From positions 519,853 to 583,852 of the forward strand of contig NZ_JAALCR010000001.1 in NCBI RefSeq assembly GCF_011065895.1: 64,000 nt of DNA. Direction: 5' to 3'. The stretch comes from Paludisphaera rhizosphaerae. GTDB lineage: Bacteria; Planctomycetota; Planctomycetia; Isosphaerales; Isosphaeraceae. The first letter of the stretch is position 1, and every line of letters begins with the position of its first letter. A program made the translations under genes and the position numbers. Under the pieces are notes generated by a model. That model saw only the letters and a list, made by a program, of their open reading frames with translations, made no database searches and was not told the DNA's origin. This document shows positions 27,452 through 34,933 of the stretch, piece after piece.

Positions 27452-28750
27452 TCAAACGACCTCACAAAGGACGCGGTCGGCAAGGAACCGCCCCTCGTGC
27501 GTCAACCTCACGCGCCGGCCGTCGTCCTCCAACAGCCCCTCGCCGACGAAGCGGACGATCACCGGACCGAGCAACGTGTCGAGATCGTAGCCCGTCCTCA
27601 GCCGGAAGTCGGCGCGATCGATCCCCAGGATCGTCCGTCGCAGCATGAGCATGGCCGTCTCGCGGGCCCGTTCCTCGGGGCCGAGACGCTCGTTCGGCCC
27701 GGTCGCCGATTCGCCGGCCTCGATCCGCTTCAGATACGCCTGCATATCCCGGGTGTTGACTGTCCGGGTGCCTTCGACGTACTCCGCAGCGCCCAGGCCG
27801 AGGCCCCAGTAGGCGTCGTTCGCCCAGTAGACCAGGTTGTGCCGCGACTCATGCCCGGGCCGAGCGTAGTTCGAGATCTCGTACAGGTGCAATCCGGCCT
27901 GTTCGAGTCGGTCCATCACCAACTCGTACATCTCGCGTTCGACGTCCTCCACGACGGGCTCGACCTCGCCGCGCTGGAGTTGCTTCCAGAGGGCCGTCCC
28001 CTTCTCGTAAACCAGGCCGTAGCAGGAGAGATGCGAGGGATCGAGCGCGAGCGTCGCATCCAGGTCGGCCTTCCAGTCGTCGATGTTTGAGCCTGGGACG
28101 CCGAAGATCAGGTCGAGCGACCATCGTGGGAAGCGGTCGCGGACGATCGCCACCGCGCGGCCGACTTCCTCCGGCGCGTGATTCCGCTCCAATGCGGCGA
28201 GCAACCGGGGCTGGAACGACTGGGCGCCCAGGCTGACGCGATTGACGCCGGCCGCCGCCAGGACGTCGGCCTTGGCTGCGTCGAGTGTGCCCGGGTTGGC
28301 CTCGACGGTCCACTCACCCCCCTCCGCCAGCGGAAGCCAGTGAGCGACCATCCGGGCGAGCCGCTCGAGGGCCGGCGCCTCCAGACGGGTCGGCGTACCG
28401 CCGCCGATGAAGATCGTGTCGACTTCGTGGGGCTCACCGAGCTTGGCGGCCGTCTCACGTTCAAGCGCATCGAGATACCGGTCGGCCAGGTGGTCGGCCC
28501 CGGCGAGCGACGCGAAGTCGCAATAGCCGCACTTGTGCGCGCAGAAGGGTATGTGGACGTAGGCCGCCCTCGGCCGGAGCCAGGGAGGTGCCTCATGGGC
28601 TGTCGACGACAGCGCGGCGGAAACACCAGGATTGGTTGCGCCGGCGCTCAGGGGATCGCTTCCAGGAACCGGACTTCGGGAACCTCGGCCTTGACGATCT
28701 GTTCGACGAACATCGTCGTAACGTGGACCGAGGAGCCGCAGCCCTGGCAC
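27452..28750 (-). CDS. hemW: Radical SAM protein HemW (haem chaperone family)
   Basis: The core shows AYVHIPFCAHKCGYCDFASL, the radical-SAM CxxxCxxC cluster with the CDF that marks HemW rather than the oxygen-independent coproporphyrinogen oxidase HemN. IFIGGGTPT, the VEANPGT segment and a C-terminal HemN_C-like part follow. HemW binds haem and is thought to deliver it to respiratory enzymes. The only ATG/GTG/TTG upstream of the core is the GTG at 28750, which lies 103 bp inside the NifU-like gene. A CTG at 28651 overlaps that gene's stop (CTGA) and leaves a normal-length N-terminus, so the true start may be CTG. Coordinates use the GTG. Confidence 0.85.
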   Translation of the reverse strand: MPGLRLLGPRYDDVRRTDRQGRGSRSPVPGSDPLSAGATNPGVSAALSSTAHEAPPWLRPRAAYVHIPFCAHKCGYCDFASLAGADHLADRYLDALERETAAKLGEPHEVDTIFIGGGTPTRLEAPALERLARMVAHWLPLAEGGEWTVEANPGTLDAAKADVLAAAGVNRVSLGAQSFQPRLLAALERNHAPEEVGRAVAIVRDRFPRWSLDLIFGVPGSNIDDWKADLDATLALDPSHLSCYGLVYEKGTALWKQLQRGEVEPVVEDVEREMYELVMDRLEQAGLHLYEISNYARPGHESRHNLVYWANDAYWGLGLGAAEYVEGTRTVNTRDMQAYLKRIEAGESATGPNERLGPEERARETAMLMLRRTILGIDRADFRLRTGYDLDTLLGPVIVRFVGEGLLEDDGRRVRLTHEGRFLADRVLCEVV

Positions 28751-28914
28751 GCACCGAGGAGTCGGATCTGAACGATCCCATCCTCATCAATGCTCACGAC
28801 CTCGACGTCCCCCCCCTCGGCCTGGAGTTCGGGGCGAACGCGCTCATCGACGACGCGCCGGATGTGTTCTAGCCGCCGCTCGCGGACATCGACTGAGGAG
28901 GCAGGTGCATTCAT
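28648..28914 (-). CDS. NifU C-terminal domain protein (Fe-S cluster scaffold/carrier)
   Basis: An 88-residue protein counted from ATG 28914. Nearly all of it is the NifU C-terminal (Nfu) domain: VDERVRPELQAEGGDVEVVSIDEDG then the cluster-binding CxxC in LLGACQGCGSS. Nfu proteins hold a 4Fe-4S cluster at a dimer interface and pass it to apo-enzymes. Its neighbour hemW is a radical-SAM Fe-S protein and the two genes overlap or abut, which suggests cluster supply to HemW. A TTG at 28932 would add six residues and is less likely. Confidence 0.88.
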   Translation of the reverse strand: MNAPASSVDVRERRLEHIRRVVDERVRPELQAEGGDVEVVSIDEDGIVQIRLLGACQGCGSSVHVTTMFVEQIVKAEVPEVRFLEAIP

Positions 28915-29074
28915 TAGATGCGGCTCAAGCAATTCACGACCAAAGGGGCCGCGCCGGCGTGGCGCGTTCCCTTCGACAAAAGTGCCGACGGTGGAGATTG
29001 TCGCCTCTCACCGGACCAGGGACGGACCTCTTAGTAGTGTATCCCTGTGCCTGCGGGCCGGCGAGTCTACATCC

Positions 29075-29413
29075 TCAATAATCGTCGCCGTATCCGCCGC
29101 CGCCGCGGTATCCACCACCGCCGCCGCCGCGGTATCCACCGCCGCCGCCACCGCCGCCGCCCGGAGTGCGCGGCCGTGCTTCGTTGACGGTCAAACGACG
29201 GCCGTCATGGTCCTGGCCGTCCAACGACTCGATGGCATTCTGCGCCTCGTCGTCGTTGGGCATCTCGACGAAGCCAAAGCCACGGCTTCGGCCGGTTTCC
29301 CGATCGCTGAGAACCTGAGCCGAGGAGACCGCACCGAATTGCTCGAAGATTTCCTGAAGCTGTTCTGAAGTCACCGTGTACTTCAGGTTGCCGACGTATA
29401 GCCGCTTCGCCAT
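29075..29413 (-). CDS. Glycine-rich RRM RNA-binding protein
   Basis: The protein has 112 residues counted from ATG 29413. One RNA-recognition motif fills residues 2-80: RNP2 is KRLYVGNL and RNP1 is RGFGFVEM. The tail is almost pure Gly with Tyr/Arg (YRGGGGG repeats) and ends GDDY. Such single-RRM, Gly-rich proteins are common in cyanobacteria and planctomycetes and bind single-stranded RNA, often under cold stress. A possible promoter lies at 29579-29607, leaving a leader of about 150 nt. Confidence 0.9.
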   Translation of the reverse strand: MAKRLYVGNLKYTVTSEQLQEIFEQFGAVSSAQVLSDRETGRSRGFGFVEMPNDDEAQNAIESLDGQDHDGRRLTVNEARPRTPGGGGGGGGGYRGGGGGGYRGGGGYGDDY

Positions 29414-29736
29414 AACAATCGCCCGCAGGCTCTCCACCGATCGACCGAAACAAGCCAGTCATCGCGGCATCTCGGCCCCGTCAGGAAGGCGGAAGCCGTT
29501 CTGCATCGCCACTCCAGAATCGGCGGCTGGCCTGTCGGCCGACCCCGGACCCTCGTCGCCTACTCTGAAGCGTCTGGCAATGTATCCGCTCTTTTCAAAG
29601 GGTTCAACAAAAAAACCCATGAACCGACTTCCTCGCTGCTCCGACCGTGTCAAGAGGTCTTGGCGCTTGCAAGTCTCCGCGCCTTGCCGCACATTGAACG
29701 CTCACCAACCACATCCTCCGACGAGGCTGAAGGGAC
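29414..29736. other. Divergent intergenic region with a possible RRM-gene promoter
   Basis: About 320 bp between the divergent RRM and PmoA-like genes. It holds a plausible minus-strand promoter (29579-29607) and a short Shine-Dalgarno (AAGGG) just before the PmoA-like ATG. A small 53-codon minus frame here is not convincing. Confidence 0.5.
29579..29607 (-). promoter_or_regulatory. Candidate promoter for the RRM protein gene
   Basis: On the minus strand TTGAAC (29607-29602) is separated by 17 bp from TACATT (29584-29579). Each box matches the sigma-70 consensus at 4 of 6 positions. It predicts a leader of about 160 nt for the RRM gene, long enough for temperature-dependent structure, which is inference only. 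Confidence 0.35.
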
Positions 29737-30954
29737 ATGCGACATCCCACCGCAAGACGCATTGCGCAATTCGCTCTGACGGCTCTGGCGTTCCTGACCT
29801 GTCCGGTCTGGGCCGTCTCCCAGACGACGCCCCACAGGCTCCGGATCTCCACTCCCGTCCCGGCCGACATCCCCGTGACGCTGGCCGCGCCCGCCGGCCT
29901 GTCCCCAGGGCTTTACAGTTTGAAACCGGCCGATGGCCCGGCGATCCCCGCAGTCGTCCTGTCCGAGGGCGAGCATCGCTCACTCACCTTCATCGCCGGG
30001 GGAACGTCTAACTCAACGGAATTCACCCTCACGCCAGCCTCGGCCCCGACCAAGCCGGAAGGGGGCGTGTCGATCACGTCGGAAGGCTCGAATCTGAAGA
30101 TCGACATCAACGGCGCTCCGGTGGCGGTGCACCGAATCGACGGGCCTTACAAGCCGTTCCTCTTCCCATTGCTCGGTCCCTCGGGTCAGCGAATGACTCG
30201 CTCGTACCCCATGGAAAAGATCGAGGGCGACGACACGGACCATCCTCACCACGAGTCCTTCTGGTTCACCCACGGCAAGGTCAACGGCATCGACTTCTGG
30301 GACGTCAAGAAAGGATTGATCCGTGAGACGGCCCGCAAGATCGAGGCTGCGGGCCCCGTGCTGGGACGGGTCCGAACCCACGACGACTGGATCAGCCCAG
30401 ACGGCTCCAAGGTCTGCGAGGACGAGCGCGTCCTGACCATCTACAACACCAAGGGCGTGCGCATCCTCGACTTCGATGCGACCCTCAAAGCGACCGACAA
30501 ACCGGTCGTTATGGGCGAAACGAAGGAAGGGAGCTTCGGTCTACGGGTGGCCTCGTCGATGGACGCCGAGCACAAGGACAAGACGAAGCCGAACGGCCAG
30601 ATCGTCAACGCCGAAGGCCTCAAGGACGCCGCGGCCTGGGGCAAGCCCTCGGCGTGGGTCGACTACTCCGGACCGATCGACGGCAAGACCGCCGGCATCA
30701 CGATCCTCAATAGTCCCCGGAGCTTCCGCTACCCCACGACCTGGCACGTCCGGACATATGGCCTCTTCGCCGCGAATCCGTTCGGAGGTCCCGACTTCAA
30801 GACCCCTGGATATGGGGAATACACCATCGCGCCAGGCCAGTCGATCCGGTTCGCATATCGCGTGATCCTTCACGACGGCGCAGGCGACCCCGCCGACATC
30901 GCCCGCTGGTTCGCTCTCTACGCCGAGCCGCCGGCCGCCTCCTGGGGCGAGTGA
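29737..30954 (+). CDS. Secreted PmoA-like (DUF6807) protein
   Basis: The protein has 405 residues. A signal peptide is clear (RRIAQFALTALAFLTCPVWAVSQ). The core matches the DUF6807/'PmoA family' of planctomycete and Bacteroidetes proteins, with the conserved DHPHHESFWFTHG segment near residue 167 and NPFGGPDFK near the end. Despite the name there is no relation to methane monooxygenase function that the sequence can show; the fold is probably a carbohydrate-related beta structure. It has an AAGGGAC box before ATG 29737 and overlaps the convergent cyclo-ligase gene by 37 bp. Function unknown; extracellular or periplasmic sugar metabolism is a guess. Confidence 0.8.
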   Translation: MRHPTARRIAQFALTALAFLTCPVWAVSQTTPHRLRISTPVPADIPVTLAAPAGLSPGLYSLKPADGPAIPAVVLSEGEHRSLTFIAGGTSNSTEFTLTPASAPTKPEGGVSITSEGSNLKIDINGAPVAVHRIDGPYKPFLFPLLGPSGQRMTRSYPMEKIEGDDTDHPHHESFWFTHGKVNGIDFWDVKKGLIRETARKIEAAGPVLGRVRTHDDWISPDGSKVCEDERVLTIYNTKGVRILDFDATLKATDKPVVMGETKEGSFGLRVASSMDAEHKDKTKPNGQIVNAEGLKDAAAWGKPSAWVDYSGPIDGKTAGITILNSPRSFRYPTTWHVRTYGLFAANPFGGPDFKTPGYGEYTIAPGQSIRFAYRVILHDGAGDPADIARWFALYAEPPAASWGE

Positions 30955-31535
30955 GGCCGGACCAGGATACGAGTCGCCGTGACCACCCCATTCAGGGGTG
31001 CGTCATGGGGCTCGACGGGAAGCGCGTCGAGGATCTGGACGTCGAACGCCGCGGCCCAGACCTCGACGCCCTTTCGGAGTTTCGGCAGAAGGCGGTCGTA
31101 ATGCCCCGCTCCTCGGCCGACTCGGTTACAGCGCGCATCGAAGGCGACGCCCGGCGCAAGGACCCACTCAATCGACTCGGGGGCGATGTCCGGCGCGTCA
31201 GGTCGAGGTTCGGGAATCCCGAGCGTCCCCGCGCGCAGATCGACCGCCGGGTCGCTGATCGCGTGCAGTACCATCCCTCTTGAGGCACGATCGACCCGCG
31301 GGCAGACCAGTCGCTTACCGGACTTCAAGGCGTCCGAAAGCAAAGGGGCCGTATCGATCTCTTCCGGGAAGGCCTTGATATAGAGGAGAACGCTCTCAGC
31401 CGCCTGATACGACGGAATCTCGATCACCCTATCCAGGATGCGCCGCTCCTGCTCGGCCCGATCTGATTCGCTCAGGTTCAGGACGGCGGAGATCGTCTCG
31501 ACTCTTAGACGTCGTTTCTCAGGCGTCGTGGGCAT
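30918..31535 (-). CDS. fau: 5-formyltetrahydrofolate cyclo-ligase
   Basis: The protein has 205 residues counted from ATG 31535. It converts 5-formyl-THF to 5,10-methenyl-THF with ATP. The family landmarks are an RxLRVETISAVL-like first helix, IPSYQAAESVLLYIKAFPEEIDT, the ELGIPEP-like stretch GTLGIPEPRPDAPD, and the GRGAGHYDRLL signature (GxGxGxYDR) with PGVAFDARCNRVG before it. The longer frame to 31622 runs through a terminator hairpin, so ATG 31535 is chosen. Directly upstream is a candidate 6S-like RNA. The start is only 28 nt after the terminator T-run, so expression needs readthrough or a promoter in that region. Confidence 0.9.
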   Translation of the reverse strand: MPTTPEKRRLRVETISAVLNLSESDRAEQERRILDRVIEIPSYQAAESVLLYIKAFPEEIDTAPLLSDALKSGKRLVCPRVDRASRGMVLHAISDPAVDLRAGTLGIPEPRPDAPDIAPESIEWVLAPGVAFDARCNRVGRGAGHYDRLLPKLRKGVEVWAAAFDVQILDALPVEPHDAPLNGVVTATRILVRPHSPQEAAGGSA

Positions 31536-31562
31536 GCGACCGCTCTGGGGCCGTCGGCCCAG

Positions 31563-31609
31563 AAAAAAAATGAGCCCGTGACTCCCCATCGAAATGGGGG
31601 GACACGGGC
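31563..31609 (-). terminator. Strong rho-independent terminator
   Basis: On the minus strand a long hairpin (GCCCGTG at 31609-31603, CCCCAT, TTCG loop, ATGGGG, then CACGGGC at 31580-31574) is followed after three bases by eight consecutive T. It ends the transcript starting near 31794, just before the cyclo-ligase gene. Confidence 0.85.
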
Positions 31610-31794
31610 GGAAGACCTCCACCGCAATGCCGTTGAGGCGCTTTTGAGAACCCGCAGTTCAGGTGGGAGCCGCAGACCTTCGAGAAGACTAGCTCCAAGA
31701 GGCCGATTTGGGATCCCTACGGGTTAAACGTTGGTTCGCCAAAAGGACCGCCCCGTGTCGAACATGGCAGAGGCTCGTCCAGCCGAAGCCGGAC
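31571..31794 (-). ncRNA. ssrS: Candidate 6S-like RNA (or attenuator leader) upstream of the cyclo-ligase gene
   Basis: A non-coding unit of about 225 nt is bounded by a near-consensus promoter (31801-31829) and a strong terminator (31563-31609). It contains no convincing open frame. The 5' end forms a UUCG-capped hairpin (31777-31794, minus strand GTCCGGC-TTCG-GCTGGAC). CCUC and UGCC near 31773-31766 can pair with GAGG and GGCA near 31616-31631, giving a long closing helix around a large internal region, the general architecture of 6S RNA. The neighbour is the 5-formyl-THF cyclo-ligase gene, the classical downstream neighbour of ssrS in proteobacteria. The alternative is a terminator/attenuator leader of that gene. 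Identity is inferred, not proven. Confidence 0.5.
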
Positions 31795-31800
31795 TCCCGG

Positions 31801-31829
31801 ATACTAGCCGATGAGGCCGGAGAAATCAA
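31801..31829 (-). promoter_or_regulatory. Sigma-70-type promoter of the candidate 6S-like RNA
   Basis: On the minus strand TTGATT (31829-31824) is separated by exactly 17 bp from TAGTAT (31806-31801), matching the consensus at 4 and 5 positions with optimal spacing. Predicted start is near 31794, where the first hairpin of the RNA begins. Confidence 0.6.
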
Positions 31830-31875
31830 GGAAAACCGGCCCTCGCTATGAACGCCCGAACATGTTTCTTTTAAC

Positions 31876-32649
31876 TCAGCCTGGGGCCTGGCGTTCGGCG
31901 TTTTGGTGCTCGGTCAGGCGACGGATTTCGTCGCGGATCCGGGCGGCCTCTTCGTAGCTCTCGTGGGCGATGGCTTCGCGCAGTTCGTCCTCGAGTCGAA
32001 CGAGCGGGCCCTTGGGTCGATCCCGGTCGACGTCGGCCCGCCAGCGGAGCAGGAAGTTCAACTCGGAGCAGTCGGCCTCGCGGTCGGCCTGATTATACTC
32101 GCCGAGGAAGTCTCGGATTCGGCGGATTCCCTCGTCGATCCGGTCAAGCGCCGCCCCGACGTCGCTTCTCCCCAGTTCCTTGAGAGCGCGGGCGCGCGTG
32201 TTCATCATGGTGACGTAGGGACGATACTGATCGAACTCGATCTTGTCGCGGTTCCTCTCCGCATGGCGCGAGACGAAGGCGAAAAGGCGCAGGTTCCGCT
32301 CCGTGTCCCGAGCCACCATGTCGTAGAGCTGCAGGTGAAAGGCGGAGAGATAGCGGTGGTAATACTGCAGGCCTTCGCGCATCAAGGCCGCACAGTCGGA
32401 CGGCTCGACAGTGAACTCGTCGCCGGCGTCGAGAGCCTCCTGGCGGCGGTTCTCGAAGTGCTCGAGCAGCGATTCGACTCCGAACGGCCGACGACCGTCG
32501 GGTCGGCCCTCGCATTCCATCTGGAGCACGCCCAGGTCGACGCGCATCTGGATCTTGTCGCGGCCGTCGTCGCCGGTGATGAGGCGGACCTGCAGATCGT
32601 CGGGATGGAAATCCCAGTCCGCCAGAACTCCGGTGATATCAAAACTCAA
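31876..32649 (-). CDS. UVR-motif (UvrB/UvrC) domain protein
   Basis: The protein has 257 residues. The only recognised element is the C-terminal UVR motif (LVRLEDELREAIAHESYEEAARIRDEIRRL, residues 215-244), the helix pair by which UvrB and UvrC touch each other and which also occurs in McsA and ClpC partners. The N-terminal part (FDITGVLADWDFHPDDLQVRLI) opens an unrecognised alpha/beta domain, followed by a helical middle with many aromatic and charged residues. No cysteine clusters are present, so it is not McsA. It is a planctomycete-type conserved hypothetical protein; a protein-protein adaptor role is inferred. Confidence 0.65.
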   Translation of the reverse strand: MSFDITGVLADWDFHPDDLQVRLITGDDGRDKIQMRVDLGVLQMECEGRPDGRRPFGVESLLEHFENRRQEALDAGDEFTVEPSDCAALMREGLQYYHRYLSAFHLQLYDMVARDTERNLRLFAFVSRHAERNRDKIEFDQYRPYVTMMNTRARALKELGRSDVGAALDRIDEGIRRIRDFLGEYNQADREADCSELNFLLRWRADVDRDRPKGPLVRLEDELREAIAHESYEEAARIRDEIRRLTEHQNAERQAPG

Positions 32650-32770
32650 GACGACTCCCCCCGCCCCGCCGCCGGGGCCCTCAGCGCGGCGACGCCTTCC
32701 GGGGTCGCCTCAAATCAATTCATATCACTCTACGGCCGGCCACCCGCGCCGGCAACCGCCGCGCAAACGA

Positions 32771-32812
32771 TCGCCCGCGGTCAACGCCCGAAAAGGCGAC
32801 GACCGCGGGCGA
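32771..32812 (-). terminator. Hairpin downstream of the DUF4912 gene
   Basis: A perfect 12-bp dyad (32771-32782, TCGCCCGCGGTC, and its complement at 32801-32812) encloses a second small stem (CGCC/GGCG around CGAAAA). It lies 26 nt after the minus-strand stop of the DUF4912 gene. No good T-run follows, so it may act as a 3' stabilising structure or a rho-independent terminator of weak type. Confidence 0.5.
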
Positions 32813-32837
32813 TGGTATTGGAGGCCGACGACGCGGA

Positions 32838-33932
32838 TTAGATCTCGTTGCCGTCGTGGATCATCGGCTCAAGTTCCTTGGTGTTGCGTTCGACGGCCAG
32901 GACGATCGTCCGCTCTTCCACGCCGTCGGCGCTGGCGGCGACAGCCGGGATGATCTGCCGCGAGTCGGGCAGGCTGAAGCGGACGGTGAAGGTGCCGTCG
33001 GGACGCAACTGCACAGGCTCGCCCTGAAGCGTGACCTGAGCGTTGGGCTCCGTAGTCCCGTAAACGATCAACTCCGCGTCGATCTCGAAGTGGAACCGAC
33101 GGCCCAGCCCCGGCAGGGCGCCAAGCGACAGGTTCTGCATCGAGAGGCTCGACAGGGGCCGTCGCAGCCGCTCTTCAAAGAGGTCGTTGAGGTCGATCGA
33201 GCTTGAGGAATTCTGCTTGGCCGCGTGGAGCGTCGACGGGTTCTGGACCCGCTCGAACTGCTGCTGAACGCTGGCCCAGTTCTCCTCAAGCGCGTCGGTG
33301 ACGCCGGCTTTGGGGGTGGTCACGATGTTCGAGCGGGCCAGCACGTAGAACTTGCCCCGCCGCGAGAGGTAGCCGACGTCGATCCGGTAGGACCGCGGGG
33401 GCTTGACCACGTCGATGTACCAGTTGTTGACGCCGCCGTGGATCGGGATGTCGCGGACGTGACGCTCAGTCGCGTTCGTCGTGTCCTCGCTGGTGACGTC
33501 CATCAGGCGGAGGATCGGTTGGGCGCTGTGCCATTCTTGCCCCAGGGCGGCCTGGGCGCGGGCCAACGTCGTCCGGCTCAACTCCCAGTGGGCGTGAAGC
33601 CAGTACGGGTCGCGGGCCAGGACGATGATCCGATCTTTCTGCGAGGCGTGGTCGAGAGTGTGAGAGACCGGAGCCGCAACCGGCGTGGCGGTCGGACGAC
33701 GGACGGCGACGGGAGCAACCGGCGCCGGGGCGGCGGCCGCCGGCCGCTTCACGTTCTTGGGCGCCCGAGGAGCCGGTCGGTCCTTCTTGGCGCGAGCGGC
33801 GGCCGGACGGGCTGCCGACAAGGCCCGGATCAACTGGTCCTTCCGCATCGCGTGCCACCCGGCGATGCCCCGCTCCTTGGCCATTTGCGACAGGTGCTTC
33901 TTGTTACAGTCCTTGAGCGCGTCGACGGTCAT
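32838..33932 (-). CDS. DUF4912 domain protein with Rho_N/SAP-like N-terminus
   Basis: The protein has 364 residues. Residues 1-45 form a Rho N-terminal/SAP-like helical domain (LSQMAKERGIAGWHAMRKDQLIRAL), typically for nucleic-acid contact. An Ala/Pro/Arg-rich linker follows (45-90), then the DUF4912 core (DRIIVLARDPYWLHAHWELSR; VNNWYIDVVKPPRSYRIDVGYLSRRGKF), and a beta-rich tail that resembles an Ig/bacterial surface-type strand repeat (IDAELIVYGTTEPNAQVTLQG). DUF4912 function is unknown; the WxLHAxWEL pattern is its hallmark. It is transcribed away from the ATP synthase operon. Confidence 0.75.
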   Translation of the reverse strand: MTVDALKDCNKKHLSQMAKERGIAGWHAMRKDQLIRALSAARPAAARAKKDRPAPRAPKNVKRPAAAAPAPVAPVAVRRPTATPVAAPVSHTLDHASQKDRIIVLARDPYWLHAHWELSRTTLARAQAALGQEWHSAQPILRLMDVTSEDTTNATERHVRDIPIHGGVNNWYIDVVKPPRSYRIDVGYLSRRGKFYVLARSNIVTTPKAGVTDALEENWASVQQQFERVQNPSTLHAAKQNSSSSIDLNDLFEERLRRPLSSLSMQNLSLGALPGLGRRFHFEIDAELIVYGTTEPNAQVTLQGEPVQLRPDGTFTVRFSLPDSRQIIPAVAASADGVEERTIVLAVERNTKELEPMIHDGNEI

Positions 33933-34101
33933 TCGGGGCCACTCCAGCGCCTGGGACGCGGCGGACGCGTTCAGGCGGACGACGGTTGCGGGATTCTTCC
34001 GTGAGTGGACCGATCCGGAAAACTCCCTGTGTCCCGGATGAGGCTGGTCGAAAGCAAGCCGCCATGAATGGGATGGTCGCGAAAGGGACGCGTCGAGGAC
34101 G

Positions 34102-34141
34102 AAAAAAAAACGGCCGTCGACCCATGCGGGCCGAGACCGTT
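34102..34141 (-). terminator. Rho-independent terminator of a short minus-strand unit
   Basis: On the minus strand the hairpin ACGG..GGCCC-GCAT-GGGTC..CCGT (with one bulged G and two mismatches) is followed by nine T (34110-34102). It sits directly after the stop codon of the 40-codon frame and far upstream of the DUF4912 start, so it ends a separate short transcript. Confidence 0.75.
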
Positions 34142-34262
34142 ATGCATTCATCCAGATTCGATTCGTCAAGTGCCAACGCGACGTCATCTCGGTTCCCCCT
34201 CGAATCTTCTGCCGGGGAGGTCGGGCAACCTTCGTTGCGACGACCGATTCGGTGCTCGCCAT
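34140..34262 (-). CDS. Possible small protein (40 aa), terminator-linked
   Basis: A frame from ATG 34262 to TAA 34140 encodes 40 residues, strongly basic (many Arg/Lys/Thr, ending TNRIWMNA). Its stop overlaps the base of the terminator stem, and a TTGACA box with a palindrome lies just upstream, so it has promoter, frame and terminator at correct spacing. There is no good Shine-Dalgarno, so the unit could equally be a non-coding RNA. No homologue is recognised. Confidence 0.3.
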   Translation of the reverse strand: MASTESVVATKVARPPRQKIRGGTEMTSRWHLTNRIWMNA

Positions 34263-34278
34263 GATCGGGGATACCACA

Positions 34279-34297
34279 TTGACACAAACACTGTCAA
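34279..34297. promoter_or_regulatory. TTGACA-centred palindrome in the divergent promoter region
   Basis: TTGACA-N7-TGTCAA (34279-34297) is a perfect 6+6 dyad. Read on the minus strand it supplies a consensus -35 box for the short unit, with TATCCC 18 bp downstream as a poor -10. It could be an operator or a shared -35 region for divergent transcription. Confidence 0.4.
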
Positions 34298-34437
34298 TTC
34301 CGATTTCCTCAGGGCGCGGCCAGATACGACCGGCCTTCTCGCCTGGCGAAAGTAGGAGGGTTCGGCGGGCCCAACTCCATCCCCGGGGCCGCCGAGGCGA
34401 CTTCGTGAAAAATTTCCCAAACTGGCCCTCCGGGTGA

Positions 34438-34466
34438 TTGACAGGGGGCCTTTCGTACTGCTTAAT
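34438..34466 (+). promoter_or_regulatory. Candidate promoter of the ATP synthase operon
   Basis: TTGACA (34438-34443), 17-bp spacer, CTTAAT (34461-34466, 4 of 6). Transcription would start near 34473, about 116 nt before the first gene of the operon. No better match lies between here and the first start codon. Confidence 0.5.
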
Positions 34467-34588
34467 GGTACCTGCGTGCGACACGTTCCCCCCGGACGTC
34501 CATCGGACCACCCCCGCCCCGCGCATCGGCCTGACGGCTGACGGGTTCGAGGTGCGTCCCATCCTCGCTTCGGCGACCGGAGACGGAC

Positions 34589-34873
34589 GTGGACCACGAC
34601 GAGGACTCGAGATCGGCGGTTTCGGTGGGTATGGCGTGGGGGACGCGCGTGACGGCCGTCGCCCTGGAGTTCGCCGTCCCCGGGGCCCTCGGTTACGCTC
34701 TGGACCTCTGGTTGGGTACGTCCCCCGGCTTCACTCTCGGGGGGGCGATCCTCGGCCTGGCGATGGGGATGTATCACGTCCTCCAACTGCCCGCCGAGAT
34801 GGCGCGAGCCCAACAGAATCGCCGCAGCCCGACGATGGACGGCGGCCCCGAACAAGACAAACACAGGCCTTAA
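34589..34873 (+). CDS. AtpZ/AtpI-like small membrane protein of the ATP synthase operon
   Basis: A 94-residue protein with two membrane helices (VTAVALEFAVPGALGYALDLWLG and the GGAILGLAMGMYHVLQL segment), the pattern of AtpZ/putative F0F1-ATPase subunit proteins that head atp operons and assist in Mg uptake or rotor assembly. Start GTG 34589 has a GGAGACGG box upstream; ATG 34631 would cut the N-terminal tail. It lies 60 nt before atpB. Confidence 0.75.
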   Translation: MDHDEDSRSAVSVGMAWGTRVTAVALEFAVPGALGYALDLWLGTSPGFTLGGAILGLAMGMYHVLQLPAEMARAQQNRRSPTMDGGPEQDKHRP

Positions 34874-34933
34874 GCGTCGATCGACGTCCCAGGTTCGCCC
34901 CGGCCGGATCACGAAAGAAGACCCGACCCCACC

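Larger units (their letters stand above)
33933..34588. other. Long intergenic region between the DUF4912 gene and the ATP synthase operon
   Basis: About 650 bp. It holds a minus-strand terminator at 34102-34141, a possible 40-codon minus gene (34140-34262), a palindrome at 34279-34297 and a plus-strand promoter at 34438-34466 for the ATP synthase operon. No larger gene is supportable. Confidence 0.55.

Noticed and set aside
29459..29620. A 53-codon minus-strand frame with a purine-rich box upstream
   Set aside because: The likely RRM-gene promoter lies inside it, it contains a T-run near its start and has no recognisable features.
31750..31800. SRP RNA or tmRNA as the identity of the RNA at 31.6 kb
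   Set aside because: No GGUCAGG-UCCGGAAGGAAGCAG-type SRP domain and no tag reading frame or tRNA-like ends.
31500..31850. THF riboswitch upstream of the cyclo-ligase gene
   Set aside because: The known THF riboswitch core was not recognised; the promoter-terminator unit fits a separate RNA better, although an attenuator is still possible.
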